A stretch of DNA of 64,000 nucleotides from Deltaproteobacteria bacterium (GTDB lineage: Bacteria > Desulfobacterota > Desulfobacteria > Desulfobacterales > Desulfatirhabdiaceae). Below the pieces are notes generated by a model. The model worked only from the letters and a program-made list of their open reading frames with translations. It was not told the DNA's origin and ran no database searches. This document shows positions 63,860 through 64,000 of the stretch, piece after piece. Location: assembly GCA_016219185.1 (NCBI GenBank), contig JACRBZ010000001.1, positions 97,975 to 161,974 on the forward strand. Direction: 5' to 3'. Positions within the stretch are counted from its first letter, which is position 1. Each line of letters starts with the position of its first letter. The position numbers were made by a program, and so were the translations under genes.

Positions 63860-64000
63860 TTACAAAATAACATGAGCATTTTGTCGCGGATGCAACGTGT
63901 AATTCCATTCGCCATGAAATTCCTCTCTTTCGAGAGCTAATGTTTTCATTTCCTTATCTGTGATTTTAATCCCTTTGGCGTATTCATTGGTGTCAACCGA
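63860..64000 (-). mobile_element. Transposase C-terminal fragment (ISAzo13/Rhodopirellula-type), runs off window
   Basis: The minus-strand frame from base 64000 to the stop at 63862-63860 encodes a tail with KGIKITDKEMKTLALEREEF and HGEWNYTLHPR, typical of ISAzo13-like (Rhodopirellula-type DDE) transposases. Only 46 codons are in view. It lies directly against the CHAT fragment. Confidence 0.7.

Noticed and set aside
1..64000. CRISPR array, rRNA or tRNA genes, prophage
   Set aside because: No regularly spaced repeats, no tRNA T-loop patterns in plausible cloverleaf context and no phage structural genes were recognised.

Overview
The window looks like the chromosome of an anaerobic, probably sulfate-reducing bacterium of the Desulfobacterota (former Deltaproteobacteria). 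The reasons are a tetraheme class III cytochrome c, a stand-alone Ni-CO dehydrogenase with its ferredoxin and flavoprotein, two TSUP (TauE/SafE) permeases, paired tungstate-type binding proteins, several NtrC-type sigma-54 activators and a tandem double UvrA. No rRNA or tRNA gene was recognised. The species call is inference from gene content.

Layout. 0-2.6 kb: 3' part of a TSUP permease with a lipoprotein and two small membrane proteins. 2.7-6.9 kb: a thiC-thiM-thiD-rlmK-like operon (minus) behind a TPP riboswitch with a terminator. 7-12.3 kb: a fused double-length UvrA. 12.4-14.3 kb: tatA/B-tatC, then a cytochrome c3. 14.4-18.7 kb: a minus-strand CO dehydrogenase operon (gamma-carbonic anhydrase, FAD oxidoreductase, CooF-like, CooS). 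18.9-20.6 kb: a DnaJ protein and a class IV aminotransferase. 20.57-22.8 kb: an accessory islet with attC-like hairpins, DUF4160/DUF2442, an unknown gene and HigBA, bounded by two copies of the same DUF2442 3' end. It reads as a short integron cassette array without a visible integrase (CALIN-like).

22.8-38.5 kb is a potassium block. It holds kdpFABC with an additional small membrane peptide, a kinase-less KdpD, three membrane proteins with four-helix-type sensor regions (one a KinB-like histidine kinase), an NtrC-type regulator, a KimA-like transporter behind a c-di-AMP (ydaO-type) riboswitch, and a divergent kup with a terminator in its leader. 38.5-42.6 kb is an MgtA-type Mg ATPase module with a short leader ORF and a PTS-IIA-like protein. 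It is flanked by two copies of the tupA 3' end, which suggests insertion. 42.7-44.4 kb holds two tungstate/molybdate-type binding proteins, and 45-49.3 kb an ABC-2 exporter, a laminin-G-like secreted protein and a pentaheme cytochrome. 49.4-53.8 kb is a chromate-resistance locus (ChrA facing MFS, ChrB C-domain and full ChrB).

54.2-62.2 kb holds a cytidylate-kinase-like/BON protein, a second TSUP permease and a USP-membrane protein, facing a three-gene operon. That operon encodes a Lon-type protease with a complete response-regulator receiver domain inserted between its N-terminal part and its ATPase, a histidine kinase and an NtrC-type regulator. This receiver-Lon/kinase/activator operon is the best candidate for an undescribed signalling system. 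The last 1.7 kb holds a zeta-like toxin/antitoxin pair and a broken CHAT gene next to a transposase fragment.
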